Shown: one piece after another, positions 1 through 8,276 of the stretch
How the letters are laid out: each line of letters opens with the position of its first letter
Position numbering within the stretch: position 1 is the stretch's first letter
NCBI GenBank assembly: GCA_963803845.1
Contig: CAWDNZ010000004.1
Coordinates: 620,001-684,000, forward strand
Source: JABDIY01 sp963803845
Lineage (GTDB): Bacteria; Actinomycetota; Acidimicrobiia; Acidimicrobiales; SZUA-35
Reading direction: 5' to 3'
Length of the DNA: 64,000 bases
The notes under the pieces: model-generated
The model's database searches: none
Told to the model about the DNA's origin: nothing
What the model saw: the letters and a program-made list of their open reading frames with translations, nothing else
Translations under genes and position numbers: made by a program

Positions 1-83
1 ATCAGGCTCAGCTCCACCGTTGCTTGACCCCGTTGGCGAGACGGGGGACGGTCCTGCGGAGCCCGATCAACTGCCCGGGTCAT
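1..83 (-). CDS. TadE-like pilus assembly protein, 5' part only
   Basis: An ATG at 83 opens a frame that runs off the left edge of the window. The 27 visible codons end in RGQATVELSL, the hallmark of the N-terminal region of TadE-like minor pilins, just before their single membrane helix. It starts 3 bases after the stop of the short pilin gene and is the last visible member of the Tad operon. TadE-type proteins are membrane-anchored and contribute to pilus assembly. The rest of the gene lies outside the window, so only family membership by this motif is claimed. Confidence 0.6.
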   Translation of the reverse strand, partial: MTRAVDRAPQDRPPSRQRGQATVELSL

Positions 84-86
84 GTC

Positions 87-275
87 TCAGACACGACCGA
101 TCACGGCGTCGAGCACTCGGTCCAGTAGCTCGCCCACCTTGCCGGTGCCGTTCACCCAACGGATGAATAAGCCGGCCACCAATGACGCTGCCAGAACGAC
201 CACCACGTATTCGACGGTGGCCTGGCCGCGTTGCCGGGCATCGGGATGACAGTAGAGAGAATAGAGAAGTGCCAT
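87..275 (-). CDS. Short Flp-type pilin or pilin-like membrane protein
   Basis: A 62-residue protein with a short polar N-terminus ending in RQRGQATVEY, followed by one hydrophobic helix (about residues 22-40) and a short C-terminal tail. The G-x-A-T-V-E-Y pattern just before a membrane helix is typical of Flp/TadE class prepilins, where Glu sits five residues after the cleavage point. Size and position after the TadC gene fit the major pilin subunit of a Tad pilus or a DUF4244-like protein. No dedicated prepilin peptidase is visible in the window. Confidence 0.7.
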   Translation of the reverse strand: MALLYSLYCHPDARQRGQATVEYVVVVLAASLVAGLFIRWVNGTGKVGELLDRVLDAVIGRV

Positions 276-348
276 GGTGGCGCCCCTTTCGTTGAGGTTC
301 CTTGGGTGAGGACAGCGGGCTGCCCGGCAGGATCAACCTGCGAGTGGG

Positions 349-1104
349 TCAGAACGGCGTCTGGCCCAGTGTGAGAACAACGAACGGAACCACCGAGCCG
401 ATGAGGACCGCAGGCAGGCTGCAAATCATGAGCGGCGCCAGCAAGAGAACAGGGGTGCGCTTGGCCCGCTCCTCCGCCGTATTGCGGTACGCCCGCGTGG
501 CCTCGTTGGCGAGCCGGTCAAGCACCAATGCCACCGGGGCTCCGTCACGTTCGGCGGCGAGGAGCACCTCCACCAGGGGCGAGTACAGACCCTCCGACTG
601 TTCTGCCAGAGATGTCAATGCGGCCCGCCGGGTACTCCCCGCCGCCAATTGCCTGGCAACGGCTTCGAACGCTGCACGAGCCGGATCCGGCCCACACCGG
701 ACGATGAAGTCGACGGAGCGGTCGATCGTCATCCCGGCAGATATCGCCATCGCCAAGACTTCCAGCGTCTCGGGCATGGCATTCCGCTCCCGTCTACGCT
801 CGGCCTCGGACCTCGCTGAAGCGAGCAGGAGAGGGATGCCCATCACGATGGCGATGCCAACACCGGCGGTTAGCAATGACTTGGTGCCGAAGAAAATGAC
901 GACACCAGCGGCTCCCGCCAAGCCCGCCGTGCCCGGTGCGGTCCAACGGTGAGGGTGGGTGTACGCGAGTTGTTCGAACGAAAGCTGCGGCCGCCGGGGT
1001 GCATGTGGCGCTGCGAAAAGCACCGCTCCACCGGCGATGAAACCCAGCAACGTCGAGATCACCGAAGGCTCCGGCTCTGCAGTATCCAGCGCATCCAGAG
1101 CCAT
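349..1104 (-). CDS. tadC: TadC-like inner-membrane platform protein
   Basis: A 251-residue protein of the type II secretion F (T2SSF) family. It has hydrophobic segments near residues 15-31, 55-90 and at the C-terminus, separated by a soluble helical domain (about 110-210) with the stretch LEVLAMAISAGMTIDRSVDF typical of these proteins. With TadB it would form the membrane platform that couples the TadA ATPase to pilin polymerisation. The reading frame overlaps the 3' end of tadB by 46 bases, so the true start may be slightly later. The order A-B-C-pilin is that of actinobacterial tad loci. Confidence 0.8.
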   Translation of the reverse strand: MALDALDTAEPEPSVISTLLGFIAGGAVLFAAPHAPRRPQLSFEQLAYTHPHRWTAPGTAGLAGAAGVVIFFGTKSLLTAGVGIAIVMGIPLLLASARSEAERRRERNAMPETLEVLAMAISAGMTIDRSVDFIVRCGPDPARAAFEAVARQLAAGSTRRAALTSLAEQSEGLYSPLVEVLLAAERDGAPVALVLDRLANEATRAYRNTAEERAKRTPVLLLAPLMICSLPAVLIGSVVPFVVLTLGQTPF

Positions 1105-1847
1105 GAGAATCCAGACAGCGCCATCGACGACACGACGACAAGGGCACCAGCGGAACTCCTGGTGTAGAATTCTGTAGCGCGGCGGTCACTCAGCGCGTAC
1201 AGCAGGGCGATGACCGGGGGAAGCGCCGCCATGAGCGAAGCCGAGGCCAGTTGTTGTCCCGACTGGGCGCGGGCGGTCGCTTCGGCCCCAGCACCGAGCC
1301 GCAACCGGTCGGCCAGTCGCTCAACAGCCGCTGCGCCGGCTCCGCCAGACAATTCCACCGCCAGCAGGGCGGCGCGAAGCAGCCCGCCCGGCCCCGGGGC
1401 GCCGGCCAAAGCGTGAACAAGCGAGGCACCAGCGTTCACCTCGGCAACCACGGAATGGACACCAACCGCTTCTGCCTGCTCCTTCTCGAGTGATTGGAGT
1501 GTGGTGAGAGTGGTGCTGCCGGCCCGCAGTCGCTGGGCGATGAGCTCCACTACCACCGGTGCCATCGCCAGTTGCAGGCGAGTGGTGCGGGCCCTGGAAC
1601 GGCCCGCAATCCCGAGCCAGCCGATGCCGACCATCGCAGGCGCGCCCAGGCTCAGCAGTGGCGAACCGAGGAGGATCCCTACCACCATCGGCACCACGAG
1701 AAGGCCACCAAAAGCAACCGTGGTGCTCCCCCTGGAGCTCGAACGCGGTCGGATGGGATCGATCCGAGCTACCGAGAGATCCGTGCCAGTCCAGAGGAAC
1801 ACCGCCACCGCCGCCGCAACGCCAGTCAGAATCGCCGGAATACTCAT
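1059..1847 (-). CDS. tadB: TadB-like inner-membrane platform protein
   Basis: A 262-residue T2SSF-family protein with N-terminal hydrophobic segments (about 1-20 and 45-80), a soluble helical middle containing the conserved pattern ELIAQRLRAGSTTLTTLQSL, and hydrophobic segments at the C-terminus. Its ATG overlaps the stop of tadA in an ATGA junction (1844-1847), which indicates translational coupling. The expected role is as a partner of TadC in the pilus assembly platform. Confidence 0.8.
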   Translation of the reverse strand: MSIPAILTGVAAAVAVFLWTGTDLSVARIDPIRPRSSSRGSTTVAFGGLLVVPMVVGILLGSPLLSLGAPAMVGIGWLGIAGRSRARTTRLQLAMAPVVVELIAQRLRAGSTTLTTLQSLEKEQAEAVGVHSVVAEVNAGASLVHALAGAPGPGGLLRAALLAVELSGGAGAAAVERLADRLRLGAGAEATARAQSGQQLASASLMAALPPVIALLYALSDRRATEFYTRSSAGALVVVSSMALSGFSWLWMRWILQSRSLR

Positions 1848-2884
1848 CGGGAATCCCGCTGCTCGGAATGGGAAGAGACCTCCAGGATGTCCACCACCCG
1901 TCGCTCGGATCCGCGGCGTTCCACGTGAACAACCAGGTCGATTCCTCCTTCGACCAGCGGCTGCAGCGCCGCCCGATCCACGGATCCGCCCGCCAACAGA
2001 CTCAGCACCTCGAGCCGGCGCAAGACCGACCGGGCATCACCGGAGTGACACGTGGCGAGGCAGCCCCGATGGCCGGTATTGAGCGCCAGGAGGAGGTCGA
2101 GTGCCTCGGGGCCGCGCACCTCACCGACCACCAGTCGATCCGGACGCATTCTCAAAGCGTTCCGCACAAGATCGCGCAGGGTCACCGCACCGGTTCCCTC
2201 TGAGCCAGCCGCCTGGGCTTCTAGTCGCACGGCGGCCGACGATGGCAACGGCAGCTCGGCGGTGTCCTCGACGACCACAACCCGTTCGGTGGTGGGGAGC
2301 TCACTGATCAAGGCTCCCACCAACGAGGTCTTTCCCGCACCGGTGGAGCCACTCACGATCATCGTTTGTCGAGCGGCGAGGGCGGCTCGGAGCCGAGCGA
2401 CGATAGCCGAGGATGCGAAAGCGTCGAGCGGGACTCCGCCGGCGCGGAACCGCCGGATTGTGACAATTGGTCCGTCGGTTGCCACCGGCGAACCCGCCAC
2501 GTTGATACGGCTCCCGTCTGGCAGGTGCGCATCGACCAGCGGATGCAGGCGGTCCAACCGTTTTCCGGTATGCGCGAGCAGGCGCTCGATGAGAAGCTGA
2601 AGGTCGTCGGTATCCAGGTCAAACCCCGCCCGATGCCAAACACCCCCAGCGTCCACCCACACGGGACCGGGCCCATTGATGCAGATGTCGTTGATGTCGG
2701 GACTCGAGAGCAGTTGGGCCAATGGGCCATAGCCGGTGATGCGGCGTAATGCGCCGTGGACCTCACCGGTCACCGACTCCGCCGATGAGGATGGCCGCGC
2801 CGAGCGAAGCCGTTCGGTCAGCTCGGCCGGCGAATGAGACCGTTCTTCGGCCAGCCAAGAGCGAAGTTCGAGACCACCACTCAT
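1844..2884 (-). CDS. tadA: TadA/CpaF-type pilus assembly ATPase
   Basis: A 346-residue GSPII_E family ATPase that powers Tad pilus extension, and in some systems retraction, at the cytoplasmic membrane. Visible motifs in order are the Walker A box GSTGAGKTS (179-187), an Asp box VVVVEDTAEL (202-211), a Walker B region RLVVGEVRG (250-258) and a His box GHRGCLATCHSG (271-282). The length is slightly shorter than CpaF proteins that carry a long N-terminal extension. It overlaps both neighbours by 4 bases (ATGA), so tadZ-tadA-tadB form a tightly coupled operon. Confidence 0.92.
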   Translation of the reverse strand: MSGGLELRSWLAEERSHSPAELTERLRSARPSSSAESVTGEVHGALRRITGYGPLAQLLSSPDINDICINGPGPVWVDAGGVWHRAGFDLDTDDLQLLIERLLAHTGKRLDRLHPLVDAHLPDGSRINVAGSPVATDGPIVTIRRFRAGGVPLDAFASSAIVARLRAALAARQTMIVSGSTGAGKTSLVGALISELPTTERVVVVEDTAELPLPSSAAVRLEAQAAGSEGTGAVTLRDLVRNALRMRPDRLVVGEVRGPEALDLLLALNTGHRGCLATCHSGDARSVLRRLEVLSLLAGGSVDRAALQPLVEGGIDLVVHVERRGSERRVVDILEVSSHSEQRDSR

Positions 2885-3588
2885 GCCAGCAGCCCCTCGA
2901 GGGGCCGAAGCGACCGAGGCAGGCGACTACCGAGGATTCCAGCGTCGACCGATCGGGCGACCGCATTGTCAGTCCAGAGCTGCACATCCACGGGCACACC
3001 CAGAGCTGCAGAAACATCGCGCCGGCTCAGTGCTCGTCCGCGTTCGGCGACCAGCACCACACCATCGGGCGAAGGACCCGTCATTGCGGCTCGCAAGGCC
3101 ATGTAGCAGGGCCTGGTGACCAGGAGGGATCGGTCGGCCGCCTGAAGCAGTGCAACACCGGGCTGGGCCAATCGTCCGAGGTCGACGACAACCGTGCGTG
3201 ATTCACTCGCCAATACTTGGGCCAGCGCCCGGAGGCGATGTGCTGGAGGCAGGCAGCGCCCGACCTCGACGCCGAGAAGACTGAGGCGGGGGGAGAACCT
3301 CACCTCGAGGCGAGCGAGCGAATCGGGGTGAGGGTGGTCGGCCCGAATCCAATCCGACAACGAGGCCGATACCACGGGTAGACCGAAGATCATGGCTTGA
3401 TCGCCGGCAAGATCGACCAACAGGGTGGGTTGGCGCTCTGCGGCCAGCACAGCGGTGCCCGCCGCAACTACGGAGGTGCCAACACCACCCTTGGCACCGT
3501 GAAACACGAGCAAAGGCGAAACGTGGGGCGAGACGGGGATCAAGAGAAGCTCCTGGGAAGGGAGCACCTCGCACGGATCGTGCGACAT
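2881..3588 (-). CDS. tadZ: TadZ/CpaE-like MinD-family protein
   Basis: A MinD/ParA-type protein of about 235 residues, counted from the ATG at 3588; a TTG at 3651 would add 21 residues of unlikely coding character. The nucleotide-binding loop reads GAKGGVGTS (31-39): the lysine normally present before the final Thr/Ser is replaced by Thr. Such atypical loops are known in TadZ/CpaE proteins, which localise the Tad machine at the pole. No N-terminal receiver-like domain is present. It is first in the operon, downstream of an inverted repeat at 3637-3659. Confidence 0.75.
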   Translation of the reverse strand: MSHDPCEVLPSQELLLIPVSPHVSPLLVFHGAKGGVGTSVVAAGTAVLAAERQPTLLVDLAGDQAMIFGLPVVSASLSDWIRADHPHPDSLARLEVRFSPRLSLLGVEVGRCLPPAHRLRALAQVLASESRTVVVDLGRLAQPGVALLQAADRSLLVTRPCYMALRAAMTGPSPDGVVLVAERGRALSRRDVSAALGVPVDVQLWTDNAVARSVDAGILGSRLPRSLRPLEGLLA

Positions 3589-3636
3589 TGGCAAGAGCAA
3601 ATCCTGCGAGGGCCATGTGAATGGCTGAAGACTCAC

Positions 3637-3659
3637 GATAACAGTAAACAAACGTTATC
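3637..3659. promoter_or_regulatory. Inverted repeat upstream of the tad operon
   Basis: GATAAC and GTTATC arms separated by 11 bases lie 49 to 71 bases upstream of the tadZ ATG, in an A/T-rich patch between the divergent tad operon and tRNA-Sec. A two-arm repeat here could be an operator. No regulator can be named. Confidence 0.35.
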
Positions 3660-3731
3660 AAACGGATTCAGAGAGAAAAGAGGATTGCTCGGGAGCGGAA
3701 CAGACCCTGCTACGTTGATCGAGCGCTACTG

Positions 3732-3827
3732 GGAGGTGTCTGAGTACCTGGTGGGCTCCCCCGCCTTCAAAGCGGGTGTGACGGGTGATCCTCGTCAGGC
3801 GGGTTCGATTCCCGTCCACCTCCGCCA
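3732..3827 (+). tRNA. selC: tRNA-Sec (anticodon UCA)
   Basis: A 96-nt selenocysteine tRNA. The anticodon loop CTTCAAA between CCCGC and GCGGG gives UCA, which reads UGA. A long variable arm with stem TGACG/CGTCA, a T arm GCGGG-TTCGATT-CCCGT, discriminator G and an encoded CCA are all present. The acceptor GGAGGTG pairs with CACCTCC; an eighth acceptor pair would be a T-C mismatch, but pairing can extend into a 6-bp T stem, so the 13-bp acceptor/T stack typical of tRNA-Sec is kept. It is served by selA and selB 20 kb away. Confidence 0.95.
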
Positions 3828-3834
3828 AAACGTC

Positions 3835-3863
3835 GAAGGGGGTCCTGCGAAAGGACCCCCTTC
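3835..3863. terminator. Strong hairpin terminator between tRNA-Sec and glnII
   Basis: A perfect 12-bp stem GAAGGGGGTCCT / AGGACCCCCTTC with a 5-base loop, 7 bases after the tRNA-Sec CCA and 16 bases beyond the glnII stop. It can serve both converging transcripts. Confidence 0.85.
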
Positions 3864-3879
3864 ATTCAACCTTCAGTCG

Positions 3880-4893
3880 CTAGGCCAGGGCCGAGCACAC
3901 CGTGTTCGTCATCAGCGTGGCTACCACATAGGGATCGGCGTTGGCATTGGGGCGACGGTCTTCGATGTAGCCCTTCTTGTCCATCTCCACCTGCCATGGG
4001 ATGCGGATAGAGGCGCCTCGGTCAGACACGCCGTAGCTGAACTGGTCATAACGCTGCGTCTCGTGGGCACCGGTGAGGCGATCCTCGATACCGCTGCCAT
4101 ATCCGGCGAGGTGCTCAGCCACCTTGCCGTGAGCCCCCAATGATTCGCACGCCGCAATGATGGCGTCATAGTCATTGCGCATCTTCTCCGTCGAGAAGTT
4201 GGTGTGCATGCCAGCTCCGTTCCAGTCGCCCTTCATCGGCTTGGCCTGGATAGACACTTCAAGGCTGTACTCCTCGGCCAGCCGGTAGAGCAGGTAGCGG
4301 GCGATCCACATGTGGTCACCCACCTCCACGGTGTCACTGGGGCCGATCTGAAACTCCCACTGACCGGGCATCACCTCGGCGTTGGTGCCGCTGATATTTA
4401 GACCGGCGGTCATGCACAGCGTGGTATGACGCTCCACCAGGTCACGACCGAAGATCTTCACGGCTCCTACGCCGCAGTAATAGGGGCCCTGGGGGCGGGG
4501 ATAGCCGTGTTCGGGGAACCCGGCTGGCCAGCCGGTGACCGGGTCAAGAAGCGTGTACTCCTGTTCCAGGCCGAACCAGGGCTCCTGATCGCCGAACTGC
4601 TCCAGGGCCTTCACGGCCCGGGAACGAGTATTGGTGGGGTGGGGGGTTACCAAGTCGGTGAGGTAGGTCTCACACATCACCAGGCGGTCGTTGCCGCCTC
4701 GAATCGGGTCAGGGCACTGGAATTTGGGAACCAGAACAACGTCGGAGTTGTCGCCGGTGGCCTGATTGGTACTGGAACCGTCGTACCCCCAGATGCCCGG
4801 CTCGGCACCATCGGCCAGGATCTTGGTCTTGGAGCGGATCTCGGCATCTGGTTCGTTGCCGTCAATCCACAAGTATTCAGCCCTGTAGGCCAT
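3880..4893 (-). CDS. glnII: Glutamine synthetase type II
   Basis: A 337-residue GSII (eukaryote-like) glutamine synthetase that makes glutamine from glutamate, ammonia and ATP in the cytosol. It starts MAYRAEYLWIDG at the ATG at 4893, preceded by a purine-rich AGAGAGAA. Family motifs seen are WGYDGSSTNQA, VMPGQWEFQIG and KGDWNGAGMHTNFS with the ATP/glutamate-binding residues, and RGASIRIP near the C-terminus. Length and lack of an adenylylation site match GlnII, which is not adenylylated. It is divergent from type I glnA and beside a GlnR-like regulator, so nitrogen-dependent control is likely. Confidence 0.93.
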   Translation of the reverse strand: MAYRAEYLWIDGNEPDAEIRSKTKILADGAEPGIWGYDGSSTNQATGDNSDVVLVPKFQCPDPIRGGNDRLVMCETYLTDLVTPHPTNTRSRAVKALEQFGDQEPWFGLEQEYTLLDPVTGWPAGFPEHGYPRPQGPYYCGVGAVKIFGRDLVERHTTLCMTAGLNISGTNAEVMPGQWEFQIGPSDTVEVGDHMWIARYLLYRLAEEYSLEVSIQAKPMKGDWNGAGMHTNFSTEKMRNDYDAIIAACESLGAHGKVAEHLAGYGSGIEDRLTGAHETQRYDQFSYGVSDRGASIRIPWQVEMDKKGYIEDRRPNANADPYVVATLMTNTVCSALA

Positions 4894-5030
4894 GGGGTTC
4901 TCTCTTTCGTTTGGAAGTTCCGTGCGGGGTCGCACTGTTGTCTTCAGGGTGCGGCGCAACGGTTGCGCCGCGGCCGACCACGCTGTCAATCGTTTCTGAC
5001 CACTTGAGTCAAACCGAATGTAGGCAAAAC

Positions 5031-5048
5031 CACAATGCGAACATTGTG
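5031..5048. promoter_or_regulatory. Perfect inverted repeat in the glnII/glnA intergenic region
   Basis: CACAATG-CGAA-CATTGTG is a perfect 7-bp-arm palindrome lying between the divergent glnII (start 4893) and glnA (start 5126). It does not obviously match the GlnR box (GTNAC-n6-GAAAC). It could be an operator for a regulator of both synthetases. Confidence 0.45.
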
Positions 5049-5125
5049 AATGGAATGTAAACTATCGCCGCACAGTTGGGCTCGGAGGTGGCAGAACCGC
5101 GCACGATCACGCCACACTCACAGCA

Positions 5126-6457
5126 ATGGAACGCCAATTCGACTACGTACTCAAGGCGGTTGAGGAACGACAGGTGCGGTTAATTCGCCTTTGGTTCACC
5201 GATGTACTCGGCCAGCTGAAGTCCGTGGCAATCAGCCCCGCCGAGCTGGACAGCGCATTCGAAGAGGGAGTGCACTTCGACGGCTCCGCCATCGACGGCT
5301 TCAGCCGAGTGCAGGAATCGGATGTGATCGCCAAACCCGATCCCAGCACTTTCGAGTTGATGCCGTGGGCCGATGGCGGTTCCACGGGCCGAATGTTCTG
5401 CGATATATCGAACCCAGACGGCTCACCATTCAGCGGCGATCCTCGTCACATTCTGAAACGCAATCTGCGCGAGGCCGAAGCCAACGGCTATGCGCTCTTC
5501 GTGGCACCGGAGATGGAATTCTTCTACTTCGCTGACGGGAATCCAAACCACCAGCCCGAACTCCTGGATTCCGGTTCGTTCTTCGATCTGACCACCAGCG
5601 ACGTCGCTTCCGACCTTCGCCGCCGCACAATCTCGGTGCTCGAGGCGATGAGCATCCCGGTTGAGTATTCCTTCCACGAGGACTCCCCCAGCCAGCACGA
5701 GATCGACCTGCGCTATACCGATGCGCTCACGATGGCGGATCAGATCATGACCTTCCGGCTGGTGGTGCGCGAGCTCGCCATGGAGCGAGACCGTTATGCG
5801 AGCTTCATGCCCAAACCGATCGCCGGCATCCAGGGTTCGGGTATGCACCTCCACCTCTCCCTCTTCGGTGAAAACGGCAACGCCTTCCATGATCCAGAAG
5901 CGGAGTACGGGTTGAGCGAAGTTGGCCGAGCCTTCACCGCTGGACTGCTGCGCCACGCCCGGGAAATCACGGCGGTGACAAACCAACTGGTGAACTCCTA
6001 CAAGCGGCTGGTCAACGGGTTCGAGGCTCCGGTGTGGATCAGCTGGGCCCAGCAGAATCGCTCCGCGCTGATTCGAGTGCCGGTCACCAGGGTGGACAAG
6101 CCCAGCTCAACACGGATCGAGTATCGGTCGCCAGACCCGTCATGCAACCCGTATCTGGCGTTCTCGGTTTTGGTCGCCGCCGGCATGAAGGGCATCACAG
6201 AGGGCTACGAACTTCCCAGCGAGCTGAAGCAAAACCTGTATGAACTCAGCCCCAGCGAGGCTGCCAAACTCGGGGTCAGTGCGCTACCCGCGTCGCTGGC
6301 CGAGGCCCTCGATGAGATGGAACGATCCGAATTGGTGCAAGAGGCGCTCGGAGACCACATCTTCGAATGGTTTCTCCGCAACAAACGCTCGGAGTGGGCC
6401 GACTACAAAGCCCACGTAAGTCCCTGGGAACTGCAGCGCTACCTACCCTCGTGGTGA
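5126..6457 (+). CDS. glnA: Glutamine synthetase type I
   Basis: A 443-residue class I glutamine synthetase. Motifs seen are FDGSAIDGFSRVQESD in the beta-grasp domain, VAPEMEFFYF with the first metal-binding glutamate region, GIQGSGMHLHLS at the ATP site and QNRSALIRVP near the glutamate flap. The length fits the alpha or actinobacterial GlnA2-like subtype rather than the 470-residue adenylylated beta type, although a Tyr occurs in QNLYELSP where the beta type carries its modified tyrosine. It is followed with overlapping or near-overlapping start codons by the GlnR-like gene, so the two are probably co-transcribed. Confidence 0.92.
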   Translation: MERQFDYVLKAVEERQVRLIRLWFTDVLGQLKSVAISPAELDSAFEEGVHFDGSAIDGFSRVQESDVIAKPDPSTFELMPWADGGSTGRMFCDISNPDGSPFSGDPRHILKRNLREAEANGYALFVAPEMEFFYFADGNPNHQPELLDSGSFFDLTTSDVASDLRRRTISVLEAMSIPVEYSFHEDSPSQHEIDLRYTDALTMADQIMTFRLVVRELAMERDRYASFMPKPIAGIQGSGMHLHLSLFGENGNAFHDPEAEYGLSEVGRAFTAGLLRHAREITAVTNQLVNSYKRLVNGFEAPVWISWAQQNRSALIRVPVTRVDKPSSTRIEYRSPDPSCNPYLAFSVLVAAGMKGITEGYELPSELKQNLYELSPSEAAKLGVSALPASLAEALDEMERSELVQEALGDHIFEWFLRNKRSEWADYKAHVSPWELQRYLPSW

Positions 6458-6471
6458 GACGGACCGCTCCG

Positions 6472-7185
6472 ATGGATCAGACCACCTTCGCAGTCTTCGT
6501 TGGAAAAGATGGTGCACATGTCAATCCGGCGATCGTCGACGTCATCCGCACCCTGACGATGGCGGGGCATCATGCGATCGAGGTCCGAGACATCCAAGAC
6601 CTGAAGGCTCTGCGGCCCGCGGCCGGGTGGTCCGGGTCGGTTGTGCCCGTTGGTACCACTGATGCAACGACTGCTGAAGCCTGGGGTTACTGCCGGGATA
6701 GTCGCCGCATCGAGGACACCATCATTCCGATCCTCGTCCTCATCGGCGGCTCCCACGTTGGTGAGCTAAGCGATCGAAACGAGCAGTTCGACGACTTCAT
6801 CCTCAGCCCATTCCACCCTTCGGAGATGGAGGCGCGAATCCGCCACCTACTTTGGCGGACCGGACAAGCGCCAGGGCCAGAAGTAGTTGAGTTGGGCCCC
6901 CTACTGTTGAATCTCGAGACCTACCAAGCGTCGCTGCAGAACCGGCCGTTGGACTTGACGTTCATGGAATACGAACTGCTCAAATTCCTGGCTCTCAGCC
7001 CCGGCAAGGTGTTCAGCCGGGAGGTCCTGCTGAACCGAGTGTGGGGTTATGAGTACTTCGGCGGGGCTCGGACCGTGGATGTTCATGTACGGCGACTTCG
7101 TGCGAAATTCGGCGAAGAGCACGCTCACTTGATCCAAACGGTACGTAGCGTGGGTTACAAACTGGACCAGTCTCGGTCAAACTGA
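6472..7185 (+). CDS. GlnR-like OmpR-family transcriptional regulator
   Basis: A regulator of about 237 residues with a C-terminal OmpR/PhoB winged helix (about 145-235) carrying RPLDLTFMEYELLKFLA, VWGYEYFGGARTVDVHVRRLRAKFG and TVRSVGYKL, which closely resembles actinobacterial GlnR. The N-terminal receiver-like half lacks the usual acidic pocket: where GlnR has an Asp after the third strand, this has SVVPVGTT. GlnR controls glutamine synthetase and ammonium uptake genes without conventional phosphorylation. The ATG at 6472 has no clear Shine-Dalgarno; a GTG at 6454 overlapping the glnA stop (GTGA) is an alternative start. Confidence 0.78.
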   Translation: MDQTTFAVFVGKDGAHVNPAIVDVIRTLTMAGHHAIEVRDIQDLKALRPAAGWSGSVVPVGTTDATTAEAWGYCRDSRRIEDTIIPILVLIGGSHVGELSDRNEQFDDFILSPFHPSEMEARIRHLLWRTGQAPGPEVVELGPLLLNLETYQASLQNRPLDLTFMEYELLKFLALSPGKVFSREVLLNRVWGYEYFGGARTVDVHVRRLRAKFGEEHAHLIQTVRSVGYKLDQSRSN

Positions 7186-7310
7186 GTGCCCGATGGAATC
7201 CGGGAGCTCGAACTCGCTGCCGGCGTCCGGAGGGACCACGGCCAGATAACCGACCCGGGAACGCCAAGATCGTCCAGGTCACGGGCTTCGATCGGTCGAA
7301 TCTCACGATT

Positions 7311-7340
7311 TGTGACATCTCACCACTAGGCGTCTATAAT
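7311..7340 (+). promoter_or_regulatory. Sigma-70 type promoter for the deacetylase gene
   Basis: A consensus -10 box TATAAT at 7335-7340 with TGTGAC at 7311-7316 at 18-base spacing. It lies about 50 bases upstream of the deacetylase start and is the best -10 match noticed in the window. Confidence 0.55.
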
Positions 7341-7392
7341 TTGGGCAGTATTGCCAGCGGAACGACCCGAGGTAAACACCTAATCTCTTGAC

Positions 7393-8271
7393 ATGAAGCT
7401 AGCGGCATCGGAAATAGTCAAACGCGTCGCGGGCGTGAGCGCATTGGCGCTTGATCGCGTCCTTCCGCCGCGAAATTCTGGTCGGGTTGGCGTGCTGATG
7501 TATCACCGAACGGCACCCAGCAGCTCGGTCGATGCCCACGACGAGCTCAATGTCCCGCCCAACCAATTCCGAGACCAACTCCACGGGCTCCAAGAACTCG
7601 GTTACAACTTCATCAGCATCGATCAGCTCACCGACTGGCTCCACGGAACAACCGAACTCCCCCGGAACTCGGTGCATGTGACCTTTGACGATGGATACGC
7701 CTGCACCGCCCAGTTCGCTGCACCGATCCTCCAAGAGTTGAACATTCCCGCCACGGTTTTTGTGAACACCGCATTTGTCGGCGACCCCGGGGCGTTCCCG
7801 TTCGACCCCAATCGAAGCAAATATGCCGACGCCGGTGTGAAATCTGTGAACTACCGCCCGATGAGTTCCAGTGAGTTGCGCGGCGTCATCGCCGACTCCA
7901 CCATCACGATCGGCGCCCATTCCCATTCCCACTCCAACTTCGTGGAACATCCAGAGAACTTCGATGAGGACGTCCTGTTAAATACGAAAATCCTGCGTGA
8001 GGAGTACGGACTTGACGCAATTCCCTTCGCATTTCCTTACGGAGTTGTCCGACTTGGTTATGCCGGCGGGGAATTGAGCCGAAAGATATCTGTGCTCAAC
8101 GTGACGTGTGCTTTCTCCACCGAACCCGAACTCATCGACCGCAGCGACGATCGCTACTGTCTCGGCCGCTTCTCCGCCTATCCGTTCGACACGCCGCGTT
8201 CTCTCGCCGCGAAACTCAACGGTTGGTTCAGCTGGATTCCGAAGGTTCAGCAACTTCTGAGCAGGGGTTGA
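7393..8271 (+). CDS. Polysaccharide deacetylase (NodB domain)
   Basis: A 292-residue protein with a NodB-homology domain of carbohydrate esterase family 4. VGVLMYHRT (about 32-40) is the usual entry, HVTFDDGYACT (about 95-105) holds the catalytic and metal-binding Asp pair, IGAHSHSHSNF (about 174-184) supplies the metal-binding His motif and FAFPYG (about 212-217) is the later conserved motif. It probably removes acetyl groups from a surface polysaccharide. No convincing signal peptide is seen, so location is uncertain. A glycosyltransferase gene follows after 5 bases, which suggests a two-gene polysaccharide operon. Confidence 0.85.
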   Translation: MKLAASEIVKRVAGVSALALDRVLPPRNSGRVGVLMYHRTAPSSSVDAHDELNVPPNQFRDQLHGLQELGYNFISIDQLTDWLHGTTELPRNSVHVTFDDGYACTAQFAAPILQELNIPATVFVNTAFVGDPGAFPFDPNRSKYADAGVKSVNYRPMSSSELRGVIADSTITIGAHSHSHSNFVEHPENFDEDVLLNTKILREEYGLDAIPFAFPYGVVRLGYAGGELSRKISVLNVTCAFSTEPELIDRSDDRYCLGRFSAYPFDTPRSLAAKLNGWFSWIPKVQQLLSRG

Positions 8272-8276
8272 TTCCC

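Noticed and set aside
302..952. Long plus-strand open frame opposite tadC
   Set aside because: It lies wholly over a strongly supported T2SSF gene, its product is low-complexity and Ala/Arg/Ser rich, and it has no ribosome binding site.
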